64,000 nt of DNA, taken from Taiwanofungus camphoratus. Its lineage: Eukaryota > Basidiomycota > Agaricomycetes > Polyporales > Taiwanofungaceae. Positions 54,233-63,848 of the stretch are shown one piece after another. The translations under genes were made by a program, and so were the position numbers. How positions within the stretch are numbered: the stretch's first letter is position 1; each line of letters starts with the position of its first letter. The notes beneath the pieces were generated by a model. It had not been told where the DNA came from. It saw only the letters and a list, made by a program, of their open reading frames with translations, and ran no database searches. Where the stretch lies: NCBI GenBank assembly GCA_003999685.1, contig CP021221.1:3337760-3401759 (forward strand), read 5' to 3'.

Positions 54233-57200
54233 TTATATGTCCATTTCCAATAGTACATCATCTGTACTTTGGGCATTAATTACACTTCTGCGCCATTTGC
54301 TTGCTAAGTCAGCGAAATTGGTTTCCCTTTTACGCGACACAAGCCAGCGCTTGTCTAAGAACCCGAGTTGGGAAAGGTCAGGGACCTTCTCCGCTTCGAT
54401 GAATCCGTTGGGTTTCTTCAGGTACCGCCCAGTCCAAACCCAGCCCTCGTCCGCGCGGTTGTCATGGACAACTGCCACCGGTTTCGAGATTTGATCGGAC
54501 CGCCTGGCTTCAGCGGCGGCGAGTTCTGCTGCTGCTTCCGCAGCCGCCGTTTCGCGCGACAGCTTGCGCTGGGCTACTCGGGCGGGATCCCACCACTCCT
54601 CAAGCGTGGTCTGAACTGTGCTGGATAGGGTCGCATCCTTAGGACCCCCAGACGAATACTCAAAGATCGGAGCGGCCGAGTTTTCCCAACTCGCCGAAAA
54701 GAAGGACTTAAAGAAAGATAAATCCTTCACCCACGATTCCGTAACACGTGTCATTAATTCATGAACATCGAACTGATCCCATGAGGGGTTGAACTTCGAC
54801 TTAATCGCAAGTACGCCCTCAACTTGGTCTGCATCTTCGGTCGAAGATTTTGGTTTTCCAAGACGTTCTTTCCAGCGTACCGCTTTATGCGAATCAAGCC
54901 AAGAAGTAACCAGAGCAGGGGGATAGCCACGGCCGACATACAGGTCGACAAGCCCATGAAGGGCATCTAGGTAGTGTTCCAACTTAGAACTTAGCGTAGC
55001 TAAACGGCTCATCTCCCCAATGAATGTGCCTTTTTTCACATCCTTCGGGTGGTGAGATACCCATGGAATTCGTTCATGATGGTTAAGTGCTTTCCGATAT
55101 GGCTTATGTTCCACCCGGTTAGAAACGGGGTCTATATAAATAAGCATGTCAAGGAATGGCGTCGCCCATTCAGACACTTCCCATGTTATAGTGCAGCCAT
55201 CATAAGATATACGGCTTTGGCAGGCTTCTAAAGCTTCTGCCGCACTACCTGCTTCAACTATGGCGAATACATCATCAATGTATCGACCATAATATAGGAA
55301 CGGTGGAGTAACCTGTCCACCGGGCCATACTTGATTTTCAAAATGGCATCCATAGAGATTAGCTAAGTCAGGCGAACACGCCACACCCATAGCTAGTCCT
55401 CGTTTTTGAAAGTAAGTACGACCGTTGAAGTCGACTATTAAATCGTAATTGGCTGTTTGCATGCACCTGATAAACAGCGCATTATAAAACTGGGGCTGGT
55501 CCATAGACTGACTACCCAGAGGATGTCTTGTGTACAATTTGGACACAATGCCAACACAATCTCTGAGTGGTACATTTGGGTAGAAAGCGACAACGTCGCC
55601 AGCCACTAACCAATACTTTTTCCATTTTAACGTTTTGACCTTTGCTAACTGGATCGCAAGATGTTTTGATCCGTGTATAATAAAGGACTCAGCCTCGATA
55701 ATAGGTTTCAACAGTTTAGATACAACTTTAGCCGCGGGCCCTTGAGCGCATGAGTGACATGGAACAATAGGTCGCATCTTTACTGGGGATTTATGGATTT
55801 TTGGGATCCCGTAAAAGATAGGCACCTTTGGTTCCTCTAACTCGCTCTCGGGACATTTTGACCGGAGGAATTTGGCTAATTGGAGTGTCTGATCGTTAGG
55901 CAAAGCCCCTTCGACCCAATCGCTTAACTCCTTAACCCGCTTTGTAACTTTTTCTAAATACATCTGTCGCTGACCGGGATTAATTTCCTGATAGTCAGCC
56001 GTATTTGACAGAAGATTCATGCAACCATTAATGAACCATTCCCTTGTGACTACTGCCGCACCGAGATTCTTGTCCGTTTGGAGAACGAGGTAGTTATGCT
56101 CGTTCAACCAGAGGCGAACACGGTCCAGGTCTACAAGCCGATTAGGGTGGCTTCTAGCTTTCAAACCGGGTACGACACTACGTATGTAATCAGTGACGTA
56201 TGTTTGCCCGCGTTTAAGACCGTTTTCGATATATTGTGTGGCCCTAGGGGCGGACGAGTCCCGCTTAGCCCTAAGGTCGTAGTCTGGATCATAAGGTGGT
56301 TGGCTTATACCTTGCCGTTCGAGTTGAATCTGTTTAACTTTAAAATACACTCGCCAGCGTATTCGTTCACAGAAATCATCGAACGCTGTTTGAATGAGTT
56401 CCCCGCTCGGGGGGGAGTACAACATATATTTCAAACCGCAAGATATGTGTATGCTAATGTCCGGCGGTAGTATAACGTCCTCGCCACAATGCACCCAGCT
56501 TCTGAACCTCGCCGCTTCGACTAAAGCAACCGGAGCGAAATAAAGGAGGGTGCGAGCTGCAACTGGCAAGGGTAACATTAGGATACTGTCTGGATAAGAC
56601 GACGGCTGGGAGAAACGGAGTCGCGAGCGAATAACTGACCGAATTATTTCGCTCTCCCTTTGCCTTTCCGATCTTTGGTCTTCTTCTGCTTCTTCGCAGA
56701 GGAAGCGGCCTGCTGCTGCTTGGCCTTGCGCTGCGGAGGTTTGGGAGGGCGTCCTCCCGTACTCATGCGCACCGATCGTTTTGGCGCCTTTGCCTTTGCT
56801 CCCTAAAATACGTGATAGAGCGGCGCCTGGTAAGCTTTTTGGAACAGAACCATGTACAAAACTTACCGCGTTCTTTGAGCTGCCTTCGCCTTTGAGACGA
56901 CGATCAACCGCATCATCGATCAGCTTTTTCAAAGCTGCAGGGTTCTCGGTGGCGTCACCCATCTCGACCTCCGCTGCAGCCTTGACGGCAGACTTTGCTT
57001 GCGCTCGAGCCGCGGCTTGTGCCAGTTGTGATTCACGGATATTAACTACCCGGAAGGCAAAGCGTGGGAGCACAGCGACGAATCGCTTGTACTCAGACTC
57101 GAGGACAGGGTCATTGGTCCACGTATCTAAGCGTTGACCGCCGTCGATAGTTTCCCTCCAAACAGGAACGCGACTAGACTGGCTAATGCGCGCCCACTGT

Positions 57201-57736
57201 TCGTCAACCACTGTCCGCATTTTCTCCAACATTGCTGTCGGGTCTAATGCGCGATCAAAGAACGCGAGCTCTGCTCGCTTTTGGGCGATGGCCAAGTCAA
57301 GAGCCTTCCGACGGAAGGATTGGAACTCGGTTATCAGAGCTGCGGGCTCCGCCGGCGACGTCTCGAGCCAGAGTTTTGAGCTCTGGAAGACGGGTTCGCT
57401 GAGCCCCTGTAACTGGTGGGGGAGCGAACCGTTAGCTTTGTGCGACTCAAGGTCACCCAATTGCTTCTGCAAAGAAACAGAACGTTCCTTCGCTTCCGCA
57501 ACGCTAACCAGCACCGGACGGAGCACCTCTCGATAGACGAGAGGTATAGCTGAGAAGACTTGGTCAATGGTCTCTGCGTGAAAAATGGCTCGGAACTCAT
57601 CGGCAACAGTCTCAAGCGATGCCGCCCCGATAGCGTACGATAAGCTCGCGGGGGCAAGATTCCGGGCAATTGCAGACCTAAGTGAGGCAGACCCGGGACC
57701 GACGGAAGAAGAACGGGGTGTGGAAGGTGGAGCCAT
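54233..57736 (-). CDS. Penelope-like reverse transcriptase polyprotein (1167 aa), copy P3
   Basis: Same length and domain order as P2. Differences are few and conservative (for example PRSSS for PRASS near residue 9, ILPP for LLPP, WFING for WFITG, EAESF for EAEPF), while many codons differ silently, suggesting selection on the protein. Catalytic blocks KVPIFYGIPKIHKS, VAGDVVAFYPNVP and YIDDVF are intact, so the copy is probably functional. The retained 64-nt intron is at 56803-56866 with the same splice signals. Confidence 0.92.
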   Translation of the reverse strand: MAPPSTPRSSSVGPGSASLRSAIARNLAPASLSYAIGAASLETVADEFRAIFHAETIDQVFSAIPLVYREVLRPVLVSVAEAKERSVSLQKQLGDLESHKANGSLPHQLQGLSEPVFQSSKLWLETSPAEPAALITEFQSFRRKALDLAIAQKRAELAFFDRALDPTAMLEKMRTVVDEQWARISQSSRVPVWRETIDGGQRLDTWTNDPVLESEYKRFVAVLPRFAFRVVNIRESQLAQAAARAQAKSAVKAAAEVEMGDATENPAALKKLIDDAVDRRLKGEGSSKNAVSFVHGSVPKSLPGAALSRILGSKGKGAKTIGAHEYGRTPSQTSAAQGQAAAGRFLCEEAEEDQRSERQRESEIIRSVIRSRLRFSQPSSYPDSILMLPLPVAARTLLYFAPVALVEAARFRSWVHCGEDVILPPDISIHISCGLKYMLYSPPSGELIQTAFDDFCERIRWRVYFKVKQIQLERQGISQPPYDPDYDLRAKRDSSAPRATQYIENGLKRGQTYVTDYIRSVVPGLKARSHPNRLVDLDRVRLWLNEHNYLVLQTDKNLGAAVVTREWFINGCMNLLSNTADYQEINPGQRQMYLEKVTKRVKELSDWVEGALPNDQTLQLAKFLRSKCPESELEEPKVPIFYGIPKIHKSPVKMRPIVPCHSCAQGPAAKVVSKLLKPIIEAESFIIHGSKHLAIQLAKVKTLKWKKYWLVAGDVVAFYPNVPLRDCVGIVSKLYTRHPLGSQSMDQPQFYNALFIRCMQTANYDLIVDFNGRTYFQKRGLAMGVACSPDLANLYGCHFENQVWPGGQVTPPFLYYGRYIDDVFAIVEAGSAAEALEACQSRISYDGCTITWEVSEWATPFLDMLIYIDPVSNRVEHKPYRKALNHHERIPWVSHHPKDVKKGTFIGEMSRLATLSSKLEHYLDALHGLVDLYVGRGYPPALVTSWLDSHKAVRWKERLGKPKSSTEDADQVEGVLAIKSKFNPSWDQFDVHELMTRVTESWVKDLSFFKSFFSASWENSAAPIFEYSSGGPKDATLSSTVQTTLEEWWDPARVAQRKLSRETAAAEAAAELAAAEARRSDQISKPVAVVHDNRADEGWVWTGRYLKKPNGFIEAEKVPDLSQLGFLDKRWLVSRKRETNFADLASKWRRSVINAQSTDDVLLEMDI
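56803..56866 (-). other. Retained intron inside the P3 frame
   Basis: Same GTAAGT...TTTTAG segment, length and phase as in P2; the alternative basic-tail frame after splicing is also open here. Confidence 0.75.
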
Positions 57737-57881
57737 GCGAACGGCGGGGGACGATAGTAGATCGACTCAGACTTGGGCTTGTAGAATCGATTGCAGTCGT
57801 CGCAGAAGATACCGACAGTCGTGCACCAGGTAAGGGGCTTGCGGTGGCGGATGTAGAGAGACAGCTTGGCGGCGGTGTTGG

Positions 57882-57891
57882 TTAGGTTAGG
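57882..57891 (+). repeat. Two TTAGG units at the P3/B5 junction
   Basis: Same minimal junction as at P2/B3. Confidence 0.85.
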
Positions 57892-58302
57892 AGGTGGAGC
57901 GAGACCGCCGATAGGCGGGCGAGCGTAGTAAGAGATGAGAAAAATAGAGAAGACAAGAGTAAACAAAGGTATCTGTTGCCAGATACCAACTTGTTTCGCT
58001 AAGGAGCTCATCAGTACTCTCGTCGTACTTTTAACCGATGGTTCAGGGTCATCAGATGATTGACCCTGAGTCATCGGCCGGAGGCCGATGACTGATTCTA
58101 TTTGACCAACCAGGCCATGAGGTAGTGGTGAGCTCCAATCACATTAGAGCTATTTCTCTTATCTCTTATCAGCGGGCCGACAAAAGGCAGGCTAGAACGC
58201 CCTAGCCTTTACCAATACCGCCACCTGATCAGAGATAATAATCAGATGTAAAGATAAGGAGTCATTTAAGATGACTCATAGATAAGAGATCCCTTTATCA
58301 TC
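57892..58302 (-). repeat. Unit B5, truncated pseudo-LTR 5' of P3
   Basis: Left 411 bp of a B unit including the ribozyme, cut at ATCCCTTTATCATC and followed by TTAGG. In element sense this is the 5' end of the P3 composite, truncated facing the telomere. Confidence 0.87.
57952..58024 (-). ncRNA. Type I hammerhead ribozyme, family B, copy 5 (5' leader of P3)
   Basis: Complete motif with GCAA loop; predicted cut 225 nt upstream of the P3 ORF. Confidence 0.92.
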
Positions 58303-58317
58303 TTAGGTTAGGTTAGG
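58303..58317 (+). repeat. Three TTAGG units capping the P3 composite
   Basis: Short telomere spacer between truncated B5 and B6. Confidence 0.8.
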
Positions 58318-59169
58318 AGGTGGAGCGAGACCGCCGATAGGCGGGCGAGCGTAGTAAGAGATGAGAAAAATAGAGAAGACAAGAGTAAACAAAGGTATCT
58401 GTTGCCAGATACCAACTTGTTTCGCTAAGGAGCTCATCAGTACTCTCGTCGTACTTTTAACCGATGGTTCAGGGTCATCAGATGATTGACCCTGAGTCAT
58501 CGGCCGGAGGCCGATGACTGATTCTATTTGACCAACCAGGCCATGAGGTAGTGGTGAGCTCCAATCACATTAGAGCTATTTCTCTTATCTCTTATCAGCG
58601 GGCCGACAAAAGGCAGGCTAGAACGCCCTAGCCTTTACCAATACCGCCACCTGATCAGAGATAATAATCAGATGTAAAGATAAGGAGTCATTTAAGATGA
58701 CTCATAGATAAGAGATCCCTTATCATCGGTTAGGGTGATAAGGGTGGGAATAGAACAATCCGGGCCGGTGCCGACCGAGTCACATGACCGGTCCGACTTC
58801 CGGGCGCCTAGATAAGGGCAGCGTGGACCACTGAGGAAGCATCATGTCACGGCACAAACCTGAGGATCCCTAGGAACACCCTCACCGAGCCATGCGGGGC
58901 GGGGGCGGGATATTCACTAGGACCGCGTCCGACAAGTTGCCGCACCGTGCCATAGCATGTTACACCTCACAGATCACCGGATCATGGACTAACACAGCAG
59001 AGGGGCGCTGGTGACCATAACTAGGTAGTGCCCAGGCCAGTCCAGCCTCGCGGCTCAACCGGTCCGTGCCTGGATGCTGATCACATGTCCGGCCCTTTCG
59101 GGCAAGTCACGTGACGAGCGTCTTATTTCCCAAAACTACCAAATGGAGAAGGCGCGATAGCGCCTTCAG
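58318..59169 (-). repeat. Unit B6, downstream pseudo-LTR of element P4
   Basis: Full B unit, near-identical to B4. Confidence 0.87.
58378..58450 (-). ncRNA. Type I hammerhead ribozyme, family B, copy 6 (unit B6)
   Basis: Complete motif with GCAA loop, as copy 4. Confidence 0.92.
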
Positions 59170-59250
59170 TTAGGTTAGGTTAGGTTAGGATTTAGCGTTA
59201 GGTTAGGTTAGGTTAGGTTAGGTTAGGTTAGGTTAGGGTTAGGTTAGGTC
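59170..59250 (+). repeat. TTAGG tract at 3' end of P4
   Basis: Same composite tract as at P3. Confidence 0.85.
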
Positions 59251-59337
59251 TGGTTTGAACAGACAACCCTAAGTGCGAATAAACGCAAAAGGTAGTTACA
59301 CCAATAACCTTAAGCTAAACAAATCGAATCAACCGAT

Positions 59338-62300
59338 TTATATGTCCATTTCCAATAGTACATCATCTGTACTTTGGGCATTAATTACACTTCTGCGCCA
59401 TTTGCTTGCTAAGTCAGCGAAATTGGTTTCCCTTTTACGCGACACAAGCCAGCGCTTGTCTAAGAACCCGAGTTGGGAAAGGTCAGGGACCTTCTCCGCT
59501 TCGATGAATCCGTTGGGTTTCTTCAGGTACCGCCCAGTCCAAACCCAGCCCTCGTCCGCGCGGTTGTCATGGACAACTGCCACCGGTTTCGAGATTTGAT
59601 CGGACCGCCTGGCTTCAGCGGCGGCGAGTTCTGCTGCTGCTTCCGCAGCCGCCGTTTCGCGCGACAGCTTGCGCTGGGCTACTCGGGCGGGATCCCACCA
59701 CTCCTCAAGCGTGGTCTGAACTGTGCTGGATAGGGTCGCATCCTTAGGACCCCCAGACGAATACTCAAAGATCGGAGCGGCCGAGTTTTCCCAACTCGCC
59801 GAAAAGAAGGACTTAAAGAAAGATAAATCCTTCACCCACGATTCCGTAACACGTGTCATTAATTCATGAACATCGAACTGATCCCATGAGGGGTTGAACT
59901 TCGACTTAATCGCAAGTACGCCCTCAACTTGGTCTGCATCTTCGGTCGAAGATTTTGGTTTTCCAAGACGTTCTTTCCAGCGTACCGCTTTATGCGAATC
60001 AAGCCAAGAAGTAACCAGAGCAGGGGGATAGCCACGGCCGACATACAGGTCGACAAGCCCATGAAGGGCATCTAGGTAGTGTTCCAACTTAGAACTTAGC
60101 GTAGCTAAACGGCTCATCTCCCCAATGAATGTGCCTTTTTTCACATCCTTCGGGTGGTGAGATACCCATGGAATTCGTTCATGATGGTTAAGTGCTTTCC
60201 GATATGGCTTATGTTCCACCCGGTTAGAAACGGGGTCTATATAAATAAGCATGTCAAGGAATGGCGTCGCCCATTCAGACACTTCCCATGTTATAGTGCA
60301 GCCATCATAAGATATACGGCTTTGGCAGGCTTCTAAAGCTTCTGCCGCACTACCTGCTTCAACTATGGCGAATACATCATCAATGTATCGACCATAATAT
60401 AGGAACGGTGGAGTAACCTGTCCACCGGGCCATACTTGATTTTCAAAATGGCATCCATAGAGATTAGCTAAGTCAGGCGAACACGCCACACCCATAGCTA
60501 GTCCTCGTTTTTGAAAGTAAGTACGACCGTTGAAGTCGACTATTAAATCGTAATTGGCTGTTTGCATGCACCTGATAAACAGCGCATTATAAAACTGGGG
60601 CTGGTCCATAGACTGACTACCCAGAGGATGTCTTGTGTACAATTTGGACACAATGCCAACACAATCTCTGAGTGGTACATTTGGGTAGAAAGCGACAACG
60701 TCGCCAGCCACTAACCAATACTTTTTCCATTTTAACGTTTTGACCTTTGCTAACTGGATCGCAAGATGTTTTGATCCGTGTATAATAAAGGACTCAGCCT
60801 CGATAATAGGTTTCAACAGTTTAGATACAACTTTAGCCGCGGGCCCTTGAGCGCATGAGTGACATGGAACAATAGGTCGCATCTTTACTGGGGATTTATG
60901 GATTTTTGGGATCCCGTAAAAGATAGGCACCTTTGGTTCCTCTAACTCGCTCTCGGGACATTTTGACCGGAGGAATTTGGCTAATTGGAGTGTCTGATCG
61001 TTAGGCAAAGCCCCTTCGACCCAATCGCTTAACTCCTTAACCCGCTTTGTAACTTTTTCTAAATACATCTGTCGCTGACCGGGATTAATTTCCTGATAGT
61101 CAGCCGTATTTGACAGAAGATTCATGCAACCATTAATGAACCATTCCCTTGTGACTACTGCCGCACCGAGATTCTTGTCCGTTTGGAGAACGAGGTAGTT
61201 ATGCTCGTTCAACCAGAGGCGAACACGGTCCAGGTCTACAAGCCGATTAGGGTGGCTTCTAGCTTTCAAACCGGGTACGACACTACGTATGTAATCAGTG
61301 ACGTATGTTTGCCCGCGTTTAAGACCGTTTTCGATATATTGTGTGGCCCTAGGGGCGGACGAGTCCCGCTTAGCCCTAAGGTCGTAGTCTGGATCATAAG
61401 GTGGTTGGCTTATACCTTGCCGTTCGAGTTGAATCTGTTTAACTTTAAAATACACTCGCCAGCGTATTCGTTCACAGAAATCATCGAACGCTGTTTGAAT
61501 GAGTTCCCCGCTCGGGGGGGAGTACAACATATATTTCAAACCGCAAGATATGTGTATGCTAATGTCCGGCGGTAGTATAACGTCCTCGCCACAATGCACC
61601 CAGCTTCTGAACCTCGCCGCTTCGACTAAAGCAACCGGAGCGAAATAAAGGAGGGTGCGAGCTGCAACTGGCAAGGGTAACATTAGGATACTGTCTGGAT
61701 AAGACGACGGCTGGGAGAAACGGAGTCGCGAGCGAATAACTGACCGAATTATTTCGCTCTCCCTTTGCCTTTCCGATCTTTGGTCTTCTTCTGCTTCTTC
61801 GCAGAGGAAGCGGCCTGCTGCTGCTTGGCCTTGCGCTGCGGAGGTTTGGGAGGGCGTCCTCCCGTACTCATGCGCACCGATCGTTTTGGCGCCTTTGCCT
61901 TTGCTCCCTAAAATACGTGATAGAGCGGCGCCTGGTAAGCTTTTTGGAACAGAACCATGTACAAAACTTACCGCGTTCTTTGAGCTGCCTTCGCCTTTGA
62001 GACGACGATCAACCGCATCATCGATCAGCTTTTTCAAAGCTGCAGGGTTCTCGGTGGCGTCACCCATCTCGACCTCCGCTGCAGCCTTGACGGCAGACTT
62101 TGCTTGCGCTCGAGCCGCGGCTTGTGCCAGTTGTGATTCACGGATATTAACTACCCGGAAGGCAAAGCGTGGGAGCACAGCGACGAATCGCTTGTACTCA
62201 GACTCGAGGACAGGGTCATTGGTCCACGTATCTAAGCGTTGACCGCCGTCGATAGTTTCCCTCCAAACAGGAACGCGACTAGACTGGCTAATGCGCGCCC

Positions 62301-62841
62301 ACTGTTCGTCAACCACTGTCCGCATTTTCTCCAACATTGCTGTCGGGTCTAATGCGCGATCAAAGAACGCGAGCTCTGCTCGCTTTTGGGCGATGGCCAA
62401 GTCAAGAGCCTTCCGACGGAAGGATTGGAACTCGGTTATCAGAGCTGCGGGCTCCGCCGGCGACGTCTCGAGCCAGAGTTTTGAGCTCTGGAAGACGGGT
62501 TCGCTGAGCCCCTGTAACTGGTGGGGGAGCGAACCGTTAGCTTTGTGCGACTCAAGGTCACCCAATTGCTTCTGCAAAGAAACAGAACGTTCCTTCGCTT
62601 CCGCAACGCTAACCAGCACCGGACGGAGCACCTCTCGATAGACGAGAGGTATAGCTGAGAAGACTTGGTCAATGGTCTCTGCGTGAAAAATGGCTCGGAA
62701 CTCATCGGCAACAGTCTCAAGCGATGCCGCCCCGATAGCGTACGATAAGCTCGCGGGGGCAAGATTCCGGGCAATTGCAGACCTAAGTGAGGCAGACCCG
62801 GGACCGACGGAAGAAGAACGGGGTGTGGAAGGTGGAGCCAT
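59338..62841 (-). CDS. Penelope-like reverse transcriptase polyprotein (1167 aa), copy P4
   Basis: Protein appears identical to that of P3 over all 1167 residues, with all catalytic blocks intact and no endonuclease domain. Being the outermost, most recent copy with a complete ribozyme leader, it is the best candidate for the active master element of this end. Confidence 0.92.
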   Translation of the reverse strand: MAPPSTPRSSSVGPGSASLRSAIARNLAPASLSYAIGAASLETVADEFRAIFHAETIDQVFSAIPLVYREVLRPVLVSVAEAKERSVSLQKQLGDLESHKANGSLPHQLQGLSEPVFQSSKLWLETSPAEPAALITEFQSFRRKALDLAIAQKRAELAFFDRALDPTAMLEKMRTVVDEQWARISQSSRVPVWRETIDGGQRLDTWTNDPVLESEYKRFVAVLPRFAFRVVNIRESQLAQAAARAQAKSAVKAAAEVEMGDATENPAALKKLIDDAVDRRLKGEGSSKNAVSFVHGSVPKSLPGAALSRILGSKGKGAKTIGAHEYGRTPSQTSAAQGQAAAGRFLCEEAEEDQRSERQRESEIIRSVIRSRLRFSQPSSYPDSILMLPLPVAARTLLYFAPVALVEAARFRSWVHCGEDVILPPDISIHISCGLKYMLYSPPSGELIQTAFDDFCERIRWRVYFKVKQIQLERQGISQPPYDPDYDLRAKRDSSAPRATQYIENGLKRGQTYVTDYIRSVVPGLKARSHPNRLVDLDRVRLWLNEHNYLVLQTDKNLGAAVVTREWFINGCMNLLSNTADYQEINPGQRQMYLEKVTKRVKELSDWVEGALPNDQTLQLAKFLRSKCPESELEEPKVPIFYGIPKIHKSPVKMRPIVPCHSCAQGPAAKVVSKLLKPIIEAESFIIHGSKHLAIQLAKVKTLKWKKYWLVAGDVVAFYPNVPLRDCVGIVSKLYTRHPLGSQSMDQPQFYNALFIRCMQTANYDLIVDFNGRTYFQKRGLAMGVACSPDLANLYGCHFENQVWPGGQVTPPFLYYGRYIDDVFAIVEAGSAAEALEACQSRISYDGCTITWEVSEWATPFLDMLIYIDPVSNRVEHKPYRKALNHHERIPWVSHHPKDVKKGTFIGEMSRLATLSSKLEHYLDALHGLVDLYVGRGYPPALVTSWLDSHKAVRWKERLGKPKSSTEDADQVEGVLAIKSKFNPSWDQFDVHELMTRVTESWVKDLSFFKSFFSASWENSAAPIFEYSSGGPKDATLSSTVQTTLEEWWDPARVAQRKLSRETAAAEAAAELAAAEARRSDQISKPVAVVHDNRADEGWVWTGRYLKKPNGFIEAEKVPDLSQLGFLDKRWLVSRKRETNFADLASKWRRSVINAQSTDDVLLEMDI
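61908..61971 (-). other. Retained intron inside the P4 frame
   Basis: Identical to the P3 intron-like segment. Confidence 0.75.
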
Positions 62842-62986
62842 GCGAACGGCGGGGGACGATAGTAGATCGACTCAGACTTGGGCTTGTAGAATCGATTGCA
62901 GTCGTCGCAGAAGATACCGACAGTCGTGCACCAGGTAAGGGGCTTGCGGTGGCGGATGTAGAGAGACAGCTTGGCGGCGGTGTTGG

Positions 62987-62996
62987 TTAGGTTAGG
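62987..62996 (+). repeat. Two TTAGG units at the P4/B7 junction
   Basis: Same minimal junction as in P2 and P3. Confidence 0.85.
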
Positions 62997-63848
62997 AGGT
63001 GGAGCGAGACCGCCGATAGGCGGGCGAGCGTAGTAAGAGATGAGAAAAATAGAGAAGACAAGAGTAAACAAAGGTATCTGTTGCCAGATACCAACTTGTT
63101 TCGCTAAGGAGCTCATCAGTACTCTCGTCGTACTTTTAACCGATGGTTCAGGGTCATCAGATGATTGACCCTGAGTCATCGGCCGGAGGCCGATGACTGA
63201 TTCTATTTGACCAACCAGGCCATGAGGTAGTGGTGAGCTCCAATCACATTAGAGCTATTTCTCTTATCTCTTATCAGCGGGCCGACAAAAGGCAGGCTAG
63301 AACGCCCTAGCCTTTACCAATACCGCCACCTGATCAGAGATAATAATCAGATGTAAAGATAAGGAGTCATTTAAGATGACTCATAGATAAGAGATCCCTT
63401 ATCATCGGTTAGGGTGATAAGGGTGGGAATAGAACAATCCGGGCCGGTGCCGACCGAGTCACATGACCGGTCCGACTTCCGGGCGCCTAGATAAGGGCAG
63501 CGTGGACCACTGAGGAAGCATCATGTCACGGCACAAACCTGAGGATCCCTAGGAACACCCTCACCGAGCCATGCGGGGCGGGGGCGGGATATTCACTAGG
63601 ACCGCGTCCGGCAAGTTGCCGCACCGTGCCATAGCATGTTACACCTCACAGATCACCGGATCATGGACTAACACAGCAGAGGGGCGCTGGTGACCATAAC
63701 TAGGTAGTGCCCAGGCCAGTCCAGCCTCGCGGCTCAACCGGTCCGTGCCTGGATGCTGATCACATGTCCGGCCCTTTCGGGCAAGTCACGTGACGAGCGT
63801 CTTATTTCCCAAAACTACCAAATGGAGAAGGCGCGATAGCGCCTTCAG
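62997..63848 (-). repeat. Unit B7, upstream pseudo-LTR of P4, full length
   Basis: Full B unit leading into the terminal telomere; right-end hairpin GAAGGCGC-GATA-GCGCCTTC at about 63825-63844. Confidence 0.87.
63057..63129 (-). ncRNA. Type I hammerhead ribozyme, family B, copy 7 (5' leader of P4)
   Basis: Complete motif with GCAA loop; cut predicted 225 nt upstream of the P4 ORF. Confidence 0.92.

Larger units (their letters stand above)
54130..57881 (-). mobile_element. Penelope-like element P3, full length
   Basis: Second full copy. Body, 3' hairpin, telomere junctions and ORF correspond to P2 with scattered substitutions. It matches P4 almost exactly at an offset of 5105 bp. Confidence 0.93.
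59235..62986 (-). mobile_element. Penelope-like element P4, full length, outermost
   Basis: Third full copy and the one nearest the chromosome end; nucleotide sequence almost identical to P3, so one was copied from the other recently. Confidence 0.93.
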
